Positions 25,904-34,419 of a stretch of 64,000 bases of DNA are shown here, in pieces (within the stretch, counting starts at the first letter, position 1; every line of letters starts with the position of its first letter). Below the pieces are notes generated by a model. The model was not told the DNA's origin. It was given only the letters and a program-made list of their open reading frames with translations, and made no database searches. The DNA comes from Longimicrobiales bacterium (GTDB lineage Bacteria; Gemmatimonadota; Gemmatimonadetes; Longimicrobiales; Gaopeijiaceae). The stretch spans positions 248,001-312,000 of the forward strand of contig JANQRP010000014.1 in the NCBI GenBank assembly GCA_028284495.1, read 5' to 3'. The translations under genes were made by a program, and so were the position numbers.

Positions 25904-28900
25904 TCAGTTCGACGGGAAGCGGTCGAAGAAGCCGTCCTGGAGGCTCCGCTGCTCGAAGTCGAACTTCAGGTCCTCCTGATCGCTCAGGCGTACCTCGAAC
26001 CGGAAGCTCCAGTTGCCCGTGGCGGTCTGGACGAAGTCGAAGTTGGCCTCCCACCGGTGCAGGTCGCGCGTGAGGCGGACCCGGTGGTCGGAGAACTCGC
26101 CGGTGTCGATGTCGTAGCCGGTGGCCCAGCTCATCTCCCACTGCTCGGTCGGCTTCAGCTGGAATCGAGCCTGGATGGTCTGGCTGCCCCCGGTGTCGTT
26201 CCGGCTTCGTGTCAGCGCGTACTGGAGGTCCGCCGACCACCGCCCGACGCTGCCCCCGAACGCCTGCCCCGGTCGCCGCCCGCCCACGTCGTCCGCATCC
26301 GGCACGATCGCCGACTCGGCGCCGCCTGCGAACCCCGATTCGTCCCCCCCGAAGAACGGCTCGTCCAGCGCCGCCGCGGCGGCGGAGTCGGCCGCGATCT
26401 GTTCGGGCGTCCGCGCCTCGTCGTCGCCTCCGCCGAGAAGACCGAACAGGTTGGCCACCGGCGAGTTGTTGTCGAGCCGGAAGCCGAAGTTGAGGCGGGT
26501 CAGCTTGGGCGAGAAGCTCCGTCCCTCGCCCTCCTCCCCCGGATCGAACAGGTCGTGCTGCATCTGGACCGAGAACCCCGACAGCACGTCCGAGGAGAGG
26601 GTGTTGCTGATGCTGGTCGTGCGGAAGCCGTCGATGAAGCGGCCCGTCGAATCGGCCTCGACGAAATCGTACTGGATCGCGCTCGTCCGAAGCGCGAGGA
26701 GCGACACCACCTCGCCCTGCTCCAGCCGGCGGAGGGTCTCCCCGTCGCCGCCCAGCAGCTCGGCGCCCCCCGTCGCGACCGGTCCGGCCCCCGCCGAATC
26801 CACCTCCTCCCCCTGCTCCGGCCGACGCTTCGCCTCGAACGTCTGGTTCAGCGTGACGGCGAGCACGTTCTGGGCGCGGGTCGCGGCAGAACCGAACACG
26901 CGCGCCTGGAGCTCGGTCGGGTCGGTGGCGGGGGCGTAGTCGTAGCTGAACTGGGGGCTTACCTTGTGCCGGATCTGATCGTATCCCGCGAACCCCGGGA
27001 AGAAGGCATAGAGATCCCCGCGGAGCTGTGCGCCGAACGACACCCGGGTCGGGCTCGCCACGAATTCCTGCGCGACGTCCACGGTGTCGGAGCGCAGCCA
27101 GGTGCTCGACAGCGAGATGCGCGGGGTGAGCGTGGTGGACGACACGAGCGTCTGCTGGTAGCCGGCACTCACGCTCCAGTCGAGCGTGGTCCGGGTCACG
27201 TCCACCAGATCCCCCGACATCGCGTTGGCGAAGGGAACGCCGGTCATGGCGGCGATGCCGCGACGGCTCGTGAGCGCCCCGGCCCCCTCGTCGGCCAACA
27301 CGTCGGCGAAGAAGGGCAGCGAGTCGAACGGGATGCCCGAGCGCGTCCCCTGCTCGAAGCTGAGCGACGGACTCAGGTTGAAGCCACCGAGGTTGAGCGA
27401 GGTGGATGCGGATCCCGTGAGGCGCGTGAGGTCCTCCTGGCCCGCGACGTACATGTCGGGATCCTGCGACCGGTCGGTGCTCTGTGCGTTGAAGCGGACG
27501 TTCCCTCCGATCGCCATGTTGTTGTACCACCGGGCCTGCGCGGGGGAGGCCTGCAGCAGCGTGATCGTGTTGAGCGAGAGGTTCGCCTGCGGGAACTGGG
27601 TCTCGACCCGGTCGTCGTTCAGGAACTGACGACGGCTCCCGGACAGGCTCAGGCGGCCCCAGTCGAAGCGGCGGTCCAGACCTCCCTCCGAGGTGATCGA
27701 CCCCGTGACCTCCCTCGGGTCGAAGGAGTTCTGGGTCACGAAGTCGGTGCTGGTGGCGTAGCGCGCGCTCGCCCGGAAGCTGGTCCGCTCCGAGATCGTC
27801 CACTGGTGCTGCGTCGCAAGCGTCAGTTCGCTCCCGCCGTCGGCGCGCCAGAAGCGTTTGACGTTGCCCGAGCCCGAGAGGAACTGCCGCTCCCAGTTGT
27901 AGCGGAAGGACCCGTTCAGCGCGGTGAAGTTGCCCGAGAACCAGTCGAGCGACGCGGAGGCGTCCATGTAGTCGCTGATGGCCCAGTAGTAGCCGAGGTT
28001 CGACAGCCGTCGGTTGTAGCTGCCGCTGCTCCGGACGATGTCGTTCGCGCTGAAGGTCGGCGTGAGGAGCCCCGAACGGCGCCCGCTCCCCGTGTTCTGC
28101 GCGAAGAACGGGAGCCACAGCACGGGCACCTCCGCGAAGCGCAGCGTGACGTTTCTCGCCACCAGCACGGAGTCGGCGCCGCGTAGGAACTTCACTTCCT
28201 TCGCCTGGAAGTGGTAATGGGGCTCGTCCAGTTCGCACGTGGTGAACTGCAGGTCGTGGCCCCAGCCGCCCTCGGAGTACACGAGCGGCAGGTCCCCGGT
28301 GAGGTACCACTCCGCGTTCTGCTGGATCAGGGTCCGCGCGCCGCGCGCCGACGCCAGCTCGCTCTCGGTGTCCACCGTCAACCCCGCGGCGGTCGTCGGA
28401 GACCCGTCGGGAGGCGAGAGCGTGGCCACGCCGACGGTCCGGATCTGTCCACGGACGTTGTCGTAGACGAGCTGCTCGGCCGCGGTCAGCTCCGTTCCGT
28501 CGCGGAGGGTGCGGGCCGCCGTGGCCGAGTCCCCGAACAGCACGAGCTGCCCTTCCTCCGTGTCGTAGACGGCCTCGGTGCCGACGTAGTAGGTCGGAGT
28601 GTAGCCCGGCAGGTCGAGCAGTAGACCGGCGATCGAGTCCTGCGACTGCATCCCGGCCAGACCCGTCCGCTGTTCGGGCGGCGGGCCCGCCAGGCGAGCC
28701 GAGTCCGCGGCGATCGTCGCCGAATCGGCGCCCGGGCCACGGCCAAGGAGGAGCAGCTGCTCCTGCATGCGGGCCAGCATCGAGTCCTGGCGGGCCTGGA
28801 GGCGCTGCTCGCGGGTCTGCGCGGTGTCCGCCGCCTGCTGGCCGGCGAGCGGCGAGGCGACGAGGGTGGCGCCCACCGCGAGCGCGACGGCCAACGTCGA

Positions 28901-28957
28901 GGATCCGGCCCTTCGCACCCCGTCGGCTCTCGTCGTGCCCGCCCCGCTTCGCGTCAC
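25904..28957 (-). CDS. lptD: LPS-assembly protein LptD family (OstA-like N domain plus beta-barrel)
   Basis: The 1017-residue protein has a signal peptide (cleavage near LAGQQA, residue 43), then a coiled, glutamine-rich stretch. An OstA/LptA-like jellyroll follows at about 105-290, with repeated strands such as DTEEGQLVLFGDS and YDNVRGQIRTVG. A large C-terminal barrel (about 300-1017) has many aromatic-ended strands. LptD inserts lipopolysaccharide into the outer leaflet; its partner LptE and the bridge protein LptA are not seen here. The GTG start sits in a GTGA overlap with tatC, an unusual pairing. Barrel loops contain acidic low-complexity inserts (about 880-930). The name is secure for the family, less so for the ligand. 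Confidence 0.82.
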   Translation of the reverse strand: MTRSGAGTTRADGVRRAGSSTLAVALAVGATLVASPLAGQQAADTAQTREQRLQARQDSMLARMQEQLLLLGRGPGADSATIAADSARLAGPPPEQRTGLAGMQSQDSIAGLLLDLPGYTPTYYVGTEAVYDTEEGQLVLFGDSATAARTLRDGTELTAAEQLVYDNVRGQIRTVGVATLSPPDGSPTTAAGLTVDTESELASARGARTLIQQNAEWYLTGDLPLVYSEGGWGHDLQFTTCELDEPHYHFQAKEVKFLRGADSVLVARNVTLRFAEVPVLWLPFFAQNTGSGRRSGLLTPTFSANDIVRSSGSYNRRLSNLGYYWAISDYMDASASLDWFSGNFTALNGSFRYNWERQFLSGSGNVKRFWRADGGSELTLATQHQWTISERTSFRASARYATSTDFVTQNSFDPREVTGSITSEGGLDRRFDWGRLSLSGSRRQFLNDDRVETQFPQANLSLNTITLLQASPAQARWYNNMAIGGNVRFNAQSTDRSQDPDMYVAGQEDLTRLTGSASTSLNLGGFNLSPSLSFEQGTRSGIPFDSLPFFADVLADEGAGALTSRRGIAAMTGVPFANAMSGDLVDVTRTTLDWSVSAGYQQTLVSSTTLTPRISLSSTWLRSDTVDVAQEFVASPTRVSFGAQLRGDLYAFFPGFAGYDQIRHKVSPQFSYDYAPATDPTELQARVFGSAATRAQNVLAVTLNQTFEAKRRPEQGEEVDSAGAGPVATGGAELLGGDGETLRRLEQGEVVSLLALRTSAIQYDFVEADSTGRFIDGFRTTSISNTLSSDVLSGFSVQMQHDLFDPGEEGEGRSFSPKLTRLNFGFRLDNNSPVANLFGLLGGGDDEARTPEQIAADSAAAAALDEPFFGGDESGFAGGAESAIVPDADDVGGRRPGQAFGGSVGRWSADLQYALTRSRNDTGGSQTIQARFQLKPTEQWEMSWATGYDIDTGEFSDHRVRLTRDLHRWEANFDFVQTATGNWSFRFEVRLSDQEDLKFDFEQRSLQDGFFDRFPSN

Positions 28958-29775
28958 CTGCTCTCCTCGTCGTCCCCCAGGCTCACCGAGGCCTTCGGAG
29001 GCTCGGGTGCCAGGATCGTCGGCTCCTCGTCGTCCCGCTTCCATCGATACACGAAAACGGAGATCCAGATCGACAACTCGTAGAGCAGGACCAGCGGCCC
29101 CATCATGATGACGGTCACGGCGAGCACGTCGCCCGGGCTCAGGAGCGACGCCAGGATCGTGATGATCACGATGGCGTGGCGACGTTTCGAGCGCAGGAAG
29201 GCGGGCGTCACGAGACCCAGCACACTGAGGATCAGGATGACGACGGGCAGTTCGAAGATCAGCCCGAACGCGAGAAGCAGACGGAATACGAACGACAGGT
29301 ACTCGTCGGCCGTCAGCATCGGCTGCAGCACGTCCGTCTGGATCCCGAGCAGGAACTGCAGGCTGACCGGCAGCGCGATGGTGTACGCAAGCCACACGCC
29401 GATCGCGAAGAGCACGAACCCGCCGTAGAGTGCGGGTACGATCAGCCGTTTCTCCCGCTTTTCGAGCGCCGGGGAGAGGAAGGCCCAGATCTGATAGACG
29501 ATGATCGGGAGCGCGCCGACGAGCCCTACCAGCACGCTCGTCTTGATGATGAAGAAGAACGGCGTGACCGGGTTCAGGTAGTTGAGCCTGGTCTGACCCT
29601 CGGGGAGAAAGGGGACCACTGGCTCGACCAGCAGCGTCAGCGCGTCGAAGCGGATGATGAGCCAGGCTCCGATCAGCGTGCAGACGATCAGCGCGCCCGC
29701 CGCCTTGAAGATCCGCCAGCGCAGCTCCTCGAGGTGATCGAGGAAGGGCATCTCCCCGCGCTCGTTCCGTTCCAT
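28954..29775 (-). CDS. tatC: Twin-arginine translocase subunit TatC
   Basis: The 273-residue membrane protein has six predicted helices and the TatC hallmarks: MPFLDHLEELRWRI at the N terminus, which forms part of the RR-signal site. NYLNPVTPFFFIIKTS and ALPIIVYQIWAFLSPALEKREKR follow further on. The C-terminal cytoplasmic tail is acidic. I use the ATG at 29775; a GTG at 29784 is possible. Its start lies only 19 bases after the inverted-repeat element, so its promoter or ribosome site may be affected by that insertion. LptD follows with a 4-base overlap. Confidence 0.93.
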   Translation of the reverse strand: MERNERGEMPFLDHLEELRWRIFKAAGALIVCTLIGAWLIIRFDALTLLVEPVVPFLPEGQTRLNYLNPVTPFFFIIKTSVLVGLVGALPIIVYQIWAFLSPALEKREKRLIVPALYGGFVLFAIGVWLAYTIALPVSLQFLLGIQTDVLQPMLTADEYLSFVFRLLLAFGLIFELPVVILILSVLGLVTPAFLRSKRRHAIVIITILASLLSPGDVLAVTVIMMGPLVLLYELSIWISVFVYRWKRDDEEPTILAPEPPKASVSLGDDEESR

Positions 29776-29794
29776 CGGGTTCACGCGCCCAGCC

Positions 29795-30093
29795 TAGGCG
29801 GCTGTTGAAGAACTGGGGCGAGCCGCGTTGGGAGCGCCACGACCCCGGGTTCGAGGCGACGCGTCGAAGACATAGCCGTGCGCTACGTCGAGACGTGCCA
29901 ACGACGAAGACGGGGTCGTGCCGCCCCGGGCACCGCCGCGCCAGCGGTGGTCCTTCGGGCGCGAGGGGATTGCGGCACCATACGGCGTCATCGCTCCTCC
30001 CCGATGCTCGTGCATCGCATTCGTCGCGCTTCCTTGTCTGATACCGCAATCTCCTCGCGCGCGGCCGCACCCCAGTTCTTCAACAGCCGCCTA
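29795..30093. mobile_element. Non-autonomous, MITE-like inverted-repeat element
   Basis: The ends are perfect 24-base inverted repeats (29795-29818 and 30070-30093; outer sequence TAGGCGGCTGTTGAAGAACT). As TA is its own complement, the element may be 29797-30091 flanked by a TA target duplication, as made by IS630/Tc1-type transposases. Inside are further paired segments: 29838-29847 with 29911-29920 (10 of 10), 29959-29975 with 30044-30060 (16 of 17) and a 6-base hairpin at 30002-30017. No transposase is encoded; a 73-codon minus-strand frame (29794-30015) has no recognisable domain. This fills the whole gap between nrdR and tatC. Confidence 0.75.
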
Positions 30094-30591
30094 CCGGAAC
30101 TTGATCTCGACCTGATTGCGCCGGAGCTGCGCCAGGCGATGCCGGTCCTCGAGCTCCTCGACGACCTCCTGGAATTCGCCCGCGTCCTGGAAGTTGCGAT
30201 AGACGGAGGCGTAGCGGACGAAGGCCACCCGATCGATGGGGCTCAGCGCCTCCATGACCCATTCGCCGATGCGCTCGCTGGCGATCTCGACCCCCGCCTC
30301 CCGACTGATCAGCTCCTCGATGGACTCGACGATCTGCTCCATGCGGGCCGGAGATACCGGGCGCTTGGCGCAGGCGAGCTTGAGTGAGGCGAGGAGCTTG
30401 GAGCGGTCGAACTCCTCGGCGCTACCGTCCCGCTTGAGGATCTGGATCGGGCGCTCCTCGATGTACTCGTAGGTCGTGAAGCGCGTCTCGCAGACGAGGC
30501 ACTCGCGACGTCGCCGTACCGCACGACCACCCCGACTCGTGCGGGTATCGACGACGCGATTCTCGGTGGCGTCACACTCCGGGCAGCGCAT
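30091..30591 (-). CDS. nrdR: Transcriptional repressor NrdR
   Basis: The 166-residue repressor of ribonucleotide reductase genes has its zinc ribbon (C3, C6, C31, C34: MRCPEC and ECLVCETRF) followed by an ATP-cone domain (about 49-140, beginning IQILKRDGSAEEFDRSKL). It senses ATP and dATP levels and binds NrdR boxes. The TAG stop at 30091-30093 is supplied by the end of the inverted-repeat element, so the last residues may differ from the original C terminus, although the length is normal. It lies 21 bases downstream of the cpoB-like gene. Confidence 0.96.
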   Translation of the reverse strand: MRCPECDATENRVVDTRTSRGGRAVRRRRECLVCETRFTTYEYIEERPIQILKRDGSAEEFDRSKLLASLKLACAKRPVSPARMEQIVESIEELISREAGVEIASERIGEWVMEALSPIDRVAFVRYASVYRNFQDAGEFQEVVEELEDRHRLAQLRRNQVEIKFR

Positions 30592-30612
30592 CCGATCCCT
30601 CCGGAGCCGGAA

Positions 30613-31434
30613 TCAGCCTCCGAGCTCCTCGAGCCGATCCCGCGCGTCCTGCACGATCCCGGCGGCGAGGGCACTGGGATCGTCGGCCCACGTGTTGATG
30701 ATCCGCCGAAACACCTCTCGGGCCGCGTCGTCGTCATCCTGCTCCATATGGATCGTGCCGATGCGGTACTGCGCCTGCACGACCTCCTGCGCATTCGGGA
30801 ACAGCTCGCCGACGCGCTCGAGCGAGGCGATCGCGGCGTCGGGATCGCCGTTCCGATAGTGGACGTCGCCGAGGTTCAGGTGAACCGCGGGGACGAGCTC
30901 GTCGTTGGGGTGGTCCGCGAGGAAGTCGTCGAAGGCGGCCTGGGCCCCGAAGAACTGCCCAGTCCGGTAGAGCTCCATCGCCGTCGCGTAGTCCGCGTCG
31001 GCGTCGCCGCCCACACCCGGAGCGAGCAGCCCGTCGCGGGGCTGCCCCGAGGCGGACCCGGAGGAGGGACGCGACGCGTTCGCGCCGCTGCGCTCGAGCC
31101 GATCGATGCGGTCCGCGAGGTTGTCCACGGAGATCTGGATCTGCCCCGTGAACTCGACCAGCTGGCGGAACTCCTGCGTGAGGTCGCGGAGCTGGCGCGA
31201 AATCTCGCCCCGCGTGTCGAGGAGCTCCCGCTCGGTCGCATCCTGGGTCGCGTCCTGCGTGGCGACGAGCGACGAGTAGAACTCGTCCCGGGCCTCCCTC
31301 ATCTCACGCAGCTCGGCCTGGAGATCCGCCTGCAGGTCACGGACGTCGTTCTTGGTCGCGCACGCGGAGGCGGCGACGAGCGCCAGCGCCAGAACGGCGC
31401 CGCGCGAGATCGGGATCGGAATGGAGTGTCGCAT
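30613..31434 (-). CDS. cpoB: Tol-Pal system protein YbgF/CpoB
   Basis: The 273-residue protein has a lipoprotein-like signal (LALVAASAC, cysteine near 25) and a coiled coil (about 30-115, QADLQAELREMREARDEFY onwards). Three TPR-like units lie in the C-terminal half (about 150-270, beginning ADYATAMELYRTGQFFGAQAAF). CpoB links outer-membrane constriction by Tol-Pal with cell-wall synthesis. The E. coli protein is soluble; here the cysteine after the signal suggests a lipid anchor. It follows pal, as in the classic tol order, across a 53-base gap with a large hairpin. Confidence 0.88.
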   Translation of the reverse strand: MRHSIPIPISRGAVLALALVAASACATKNDVRDLQADLQAELREMREARDEFYSSLVATQDATQDATERELLDTRGEISRQLRDLTQEFRQLVEFTGQIQISVDNLADRIDRLERSGANASRPSSGSASGQPRDGLLAPGVGGDADADYATAMELYRTGQFFGAQAAFDDFLADHPNDELVPAVHLNLGDVHYRNGDPDAAIASLERVGELFPNAQEVVQAQYRIGTIHMEQDDDDAAREVFRRIINTWADDPSALAAGIVQDARDRLEELGG

Positions 31435-31445
31435 GTGGAGTGCTA

Positions 31446-31483
31446 CCGGGGCTCCCGCGGCGAAGATCCGCGGAAGCCCCCGG
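31446..31483 (-). other. Imperfect hairpin between pal and cpoB
   Basis: The 16-base segment 31468-31483 pairs with 31446-31460 across a 7-base loop with one bulge and a G-U pair. It covers most of the pal-cpoB gap, without a U-run. It may lower cpoB expression relative to pal or stabilise the upstream mRNA. Confidence 0.4.
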
Positions 31484-31487
31484 CAGG

Positions 31488-32096
31488 TCACATTCCCGGG
31501 TTGATCTGGTCGGCTCCCGCCGTGATCACGAACTCGGCGCGGCGGTTCTGCCGCCATGCCGTCTCGGTGCTGCCCATCATCGCCGGCTGGTCCTCGCCAT
31601 ACGACACGATCGAGATCCGGTTCTCGTCGATGCCGAAGCCCGTGAGGAACTGGCGCACCGACTCGGCGCGCCGGTTTCCGAGCGCGATGTTGTACTCGTT
31701 CGTGCCGCGCTCGTCGGCGTGCCCCTCGATCCGGATCCGCACCGCGGGGCTGTTGCGCAGGATGTCGAGCTTGGCACGGAGGCGCTGCTCGGCCTGCGTG
31801 GTGATCGCGGCCTCGTCGTAGTCGAAGTAGATCGTCTGCGTGAGGGTCTCGCGGGCGCGGGCCATGCGCTGCTCCATCTCCGCCCGCTCCGCGGCGGCGG
31901 CGCGCTCGGCGGCCGCGATCGAATCGAGTCGTGCCTGCTCGGCGCGAGCGAGCGAGTCCGCACGAATCGAATCGGCGATCTCCTGCGGCGAGCGGCCCGT
32001 CGGGACGATCTCCTCCGGCTCGGGATCGCTCCCGCAGGCGGCGGCAAGAACCATGAGCGCGGCAACGGCCGGGACCATGAGGCGGCGGTGAATCAT
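31488..32096 (-). CDS. pal: Peptidoglycan-associated lipoprotein Pal
   Basis: The 202-residue lipoprotein has a lipobox (VLAAAC, cysteine at about 21), a helical, alanine-rich spacer (about 40-90) and an OmpA-type peptidoglycan-binding domain. That domain includes IYFDYDEAAITT, IRIEGHADERGTNEYNIALGNRRA and VSYGEDQP. The diaminopimelate-binding residues of NEYNIALGNRRAESV are intact. Pal ties the outer membrane to the wall and works with TolB. The ATG at 32096 has GGGAG before it. A promoter candidate at 32176-32207 suggests pal and cpoB can be expressed apart from tolB. Confidence 0.95.
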   Translation of the reverse strand: MIHRRLMVPAVAALMVLAAACGSDPEPEEIVPTGRSPQEIADSIRADSLARAEQARLDSIAAAERAAAAERAEMEQRMARARETLTQTIYFDYDEAAITTQAEQRLRAKLDILRNSPAVRIRIEGHADERGTNEYNIALGNRRAESVRQFLTGFGIDENRISIVSYGEDQPAMMGSTETAWRQNRRAEFVITAGADQINPGM

Positions 32097-32175
32097 TCCA
32101 GCTCCCGAAAATCGGTTGGATTGTGGTGTTCGGTCACGGGCGCACGCGCGCTCACGACCGGGGCGGGGCGCACCC

Positions 32176-32207
32176 GATACATACCCCAAGATGCGTTGTT
32201 TTGCAAA
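32176..32207 (-). promoter_or_regulatory. Promoter candidate for pal-cpoB-nrdR
   Basis: In an AT-rich island within the 175-base tolB-pal gap, TTTG (32204-32207), 20 bases and TATGTATC (32176-32183) lie on the minus strand; in sigma-70 terms, TTGCAA, 17 bases, TATGTA. The leader would be about 75 bases. Confidence 0.45.
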
Positions 32208-32271
32208 GACTTCCAGCCCCCCGGTCCGCGCACGTCCCGTGGGGGCGTCGGTGCACGGGTCGGGGCGCCCT

Positions 32272-33636
32272 TCACATCCCTCCGGACCAGTCCGGATCGG
32301 CCACGTCCACACCCGTCAGAATCGGTCGGATCGTGCCGCTCGCGCTGTCGACCACGAACAGCCCCTTGCCCCACCGGTGCTCGCCGGTGAAGACGATGTG
32401 GCGCCCGTCCGGCGCCCACGACGGGGCCTCGTTGTTGCCCTCGAAGGTGAGCTGCTGCAGCCGGCGCCCCTCTCCCATCTTGGCCACGAGGATGTGGTAG
32501 CGGCCCGATCGCTGATACCGCCCGCTGAAAGCGATGTTCTCGCCGTCGGGCGACCAGTCCGGCGCCGAGAAGAAGCTGCTCTGCCCGTACTGGTACGGCG
32601 AGAGGAGCTCGGGCCGGGCGCCGGCCCGCGCCTCCATGACGTACACCTGGGGAATCCCCGACCCGAGCCGGGTCGAGTTGAATGCCATCCACCGCCCGTC
32701 CGGCGAGATGGTCGGCGAGAAGTCGTCCGCCGGGCTCTCCGTCAGGTTGGTGAGGCAGCACTCCCGTTCGGCGTCGTACGTGAAGAGGCCGCTGCGCGCC
32801 CCGGTGTGAACCGAGAACACCATGTTGTCGCCATCGGGGAAGTAGGTCGGCGTCATGTAGTTGCCGTCGCGGATCGCTCCGATCCGCTTCGTCTCGCCCG
32901 TCGCGAGGTTCCGCTCGTAGATGCGCTGCCCGTCGTCGTCGTACGTCATGTAGGCGATGCGCGTGTTGTCCGGCGACCAGACCGGCGAGGCCGTGAGGTT
33001 CGCGTGGGACGTCAGCCGCGTCAGGTTCTCGCCGTCCGAGTCGACGATGTAGACCTCCTTCGTGCCGTCGTTTCGACGCATCGAGAAGGTGATCCGGCTC
33101 GCCGCCATCCCGGGCTCGTCGAAGACCCATTCGACCACCTGGTCCGACGCGCGATGCACCGCCATGCGGAACGCGGCGTTGTCGGTCTGGTGGTTGGGCA
33201 GCGGAAAGCGGCCGGTCTGCTCGATCCGCCGATAGAGGACGTCGTGGAGCTCGAGCACCAGCACGAACTCGTTCGTCCCCGCGCCCTCGATCCGGCCCTT
33301 CACCACCCACGTCGCGTTGAGGCCGTCCCAGAGCGAGTAGTCGACCTGGTCCGCCGTGACGTTGATCGGCAGATCGTCGAGGATCGCGAACCGGTCCGAG
33401 TACTCGAGGTCCCGCGCGACGATGGCCTGGACCTCGGAGGCGATGGCGTCGCCCCCGAGACGGCCCGAGAACTGCTGGATGCCCAGCGCCGGCACGTACG
33501 CATTCTCGTAGACGAGGCCGAGACTGACCCCCTCGAAGTCCTCCTGCTGGGCGGCGGCGGGCGCGGCCGCGACGAGGGGGGCGAGGGAAGCGAGGGCGAT
33601 CAGCGCGAAGGGCAGCCGGGCGGCGCGTCGGGTCAT
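32272..33636 (-). CDS. tolB: Tol-Pal system beta-propeller protein TolB
   Basis: The 454-residue periplasmic protein has a signal peptide (LAPLVAAAPAAAQQ), an N-terminal alpha/beta domain (about 35-180) and a C-terminal six-blade propeller. The blades carry repeating PxWSPDxxxIAY-type motifs (SPVWSPDNTRIAYMTYD, FSPTISPDGRWMAF, APDWSPDGENIAFSG, APSWAPDGRHIVFTG). TolB connects Pal with the TolQRA motor. The ATG overlaps the upstream TonB/TolA-like gene by four bases (ATGA). Confidence 0.94.
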   Translation of the reverse strand: MTRRAARLPFALIALASLAPLVAAAPAAAQQEDFEGVSLGLVYENAYVPALGIQQFSGRLGGDAIASEVQAIVARDLEYSDRFAILDDLPINVTADQVDYSLWDGLNATWVVKGRIEGAGTNEFVLVLELHDVLYRRIEQTGRFPLPNHQTDNAAFRMAVHRASDQVVEWVFDEPGMAASRITFSMRRNDGTKEVYIVDSDGENLTRLTSHANLTASPVWSPDNTRIAYMTYDDDGQRIYERNLATGETKRIGAIRDGNYMTPTYFPDGDNMVFSVHTGARSGLFTYDAERECCLTNLTESPADDFSPTISPDGRWMAFNSTRLGSGIPQVYVMEARAGARPELLSPYQYGQSSFFSAPDWSPDGENIAFSGRYQRSGRYHILVAKMGEGRRLQQLTFEGNNEAPSWAPDGRHIVFTGEHRWGKGLFVVDSASGTIRPILTGVDVADPDWSGGM

Positions 33637-34412
33637 GCGTCGGGAAGCGTGGAGGGAATCGAGGGAGTCGGCGCCGACGGGAGTTCCCTCGCCGGCGAGA
33701 ACCTGAACAGGATCGGGAGGCGCTCGAAGGGAAGATCCTCCGGCAGCTCACCGAATCGTCCGCTGGCGCAGCCGCCGATGGCCTCCATCGCCCCGTAGTC
33801 CAGCGCGTTCGCGCCCGACCGTTCTACAAACCGGACATCGGTAACGGTCCCGTCCGGGCGGATGACGAAGTAGATCGTCGTCTCGAGGCCGTCGGGGAGG
33901 TTCCGCGGCGGCCGGAAGCAGCGGTCGATCTGGCGGACGATGTTGTTGTAGTAGCGAGGGTAGTCCCGCTTCAGCCCTTCCATCCTGACCTCGATGTCCT
34001 CCCCCGTCTCCTCGGGCTGCTCCTCGGCGTCCTCGGAGGTGGCCTCGGTCGGGACGGAGTCGGGGGGCGTCTCCGGGGGGGTCTCGTCCGGCTCCGGCTC
34101 GGGGTCCGGCTGCGGCGGCGTCTCCTCCGGCTCGGGGTCGGGATCCGGCGGCGGAACGTCCTCGGGGTCGGGCTCCGGGTCGTCCGGTGTGTCGATCTCG
34201 AGCTCCTGCACGGGCGGCGCCTGCTGCTCGATCTCGGAGCGGGCGGGCGGCGGCGAGACGAGGTCGATCTCGTACGTGATGAAGTCGAGCGGTTCGGGAC
34301 GGGCGAGCGAGAGACCCACGGCGACGGCGATCACGACGCCGTGCACGAGCACGGAGCCCCAGAACGCCGACACCGGCGGTTCCTCGCGCGTGTCCCGATT
34401 CTTCCACTTCAT
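33633..34412 (-). CDS. TonB/TolA-type energy transducer of the Tol system
   Basis: The 259-residue protein has one N-terminal membrane helix (SVLVHGVVIAVAVGLSLA, about 20-37), a periplasm-spanning stretch dominated by proline, glutamate and aspartate (about 62-145), and a C-terminal TonB-like domain (about 150-255). Position between tolR and tolB implies the TolA role: passing proton-motive energy from TolQR to Pal/TolB. Cysteines in IDRCFRPP and IGGCASG could form a disulfide, as the C-terminal domain of TolA does. The PEPDP-type run would need EF-P for smooth translation. Confidence 0.82.
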   Translation of the reverse strand: MKWKNRDTREEPPVSAFWGSVLVHGVVIAVAVGLSLARPEPLDFITYEIDLVSPPPARSEIEQQAPPVQELEIDTPDDPEPDPEDVPPPDPDPEPEETPPQPDPEPEPDETPPETPPDSVPTEATSEDAEEQPEETGEDIEVRMEGLKRDYPRYYNNIVRQIDRCFRPPRNLPDGLETTIYFVIRPDGTVTDVRFVERSGANALDYGAMEAIGGCASGRFGELPEDLPFERLPILFRFSPARELPSAPTPSIPSTLPDA

Positions 34413-34419
34413 CGTCGCG

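Noticed and set aside
29794..30015. 73-codon minus-strand frame inside the inverted-repeat element
   Set aside because: Has a GGAGG near an internal ATG but is low-complexity, lies across the palindromes and shows no transposase or other domain.
34030..34220. Proline-glutamate-aspartate run as a DNA tandem repeat
   Set aside because: It is the spacer of the TonB/TolA-like protein; the codons are mixed and the reading frame is conserved.
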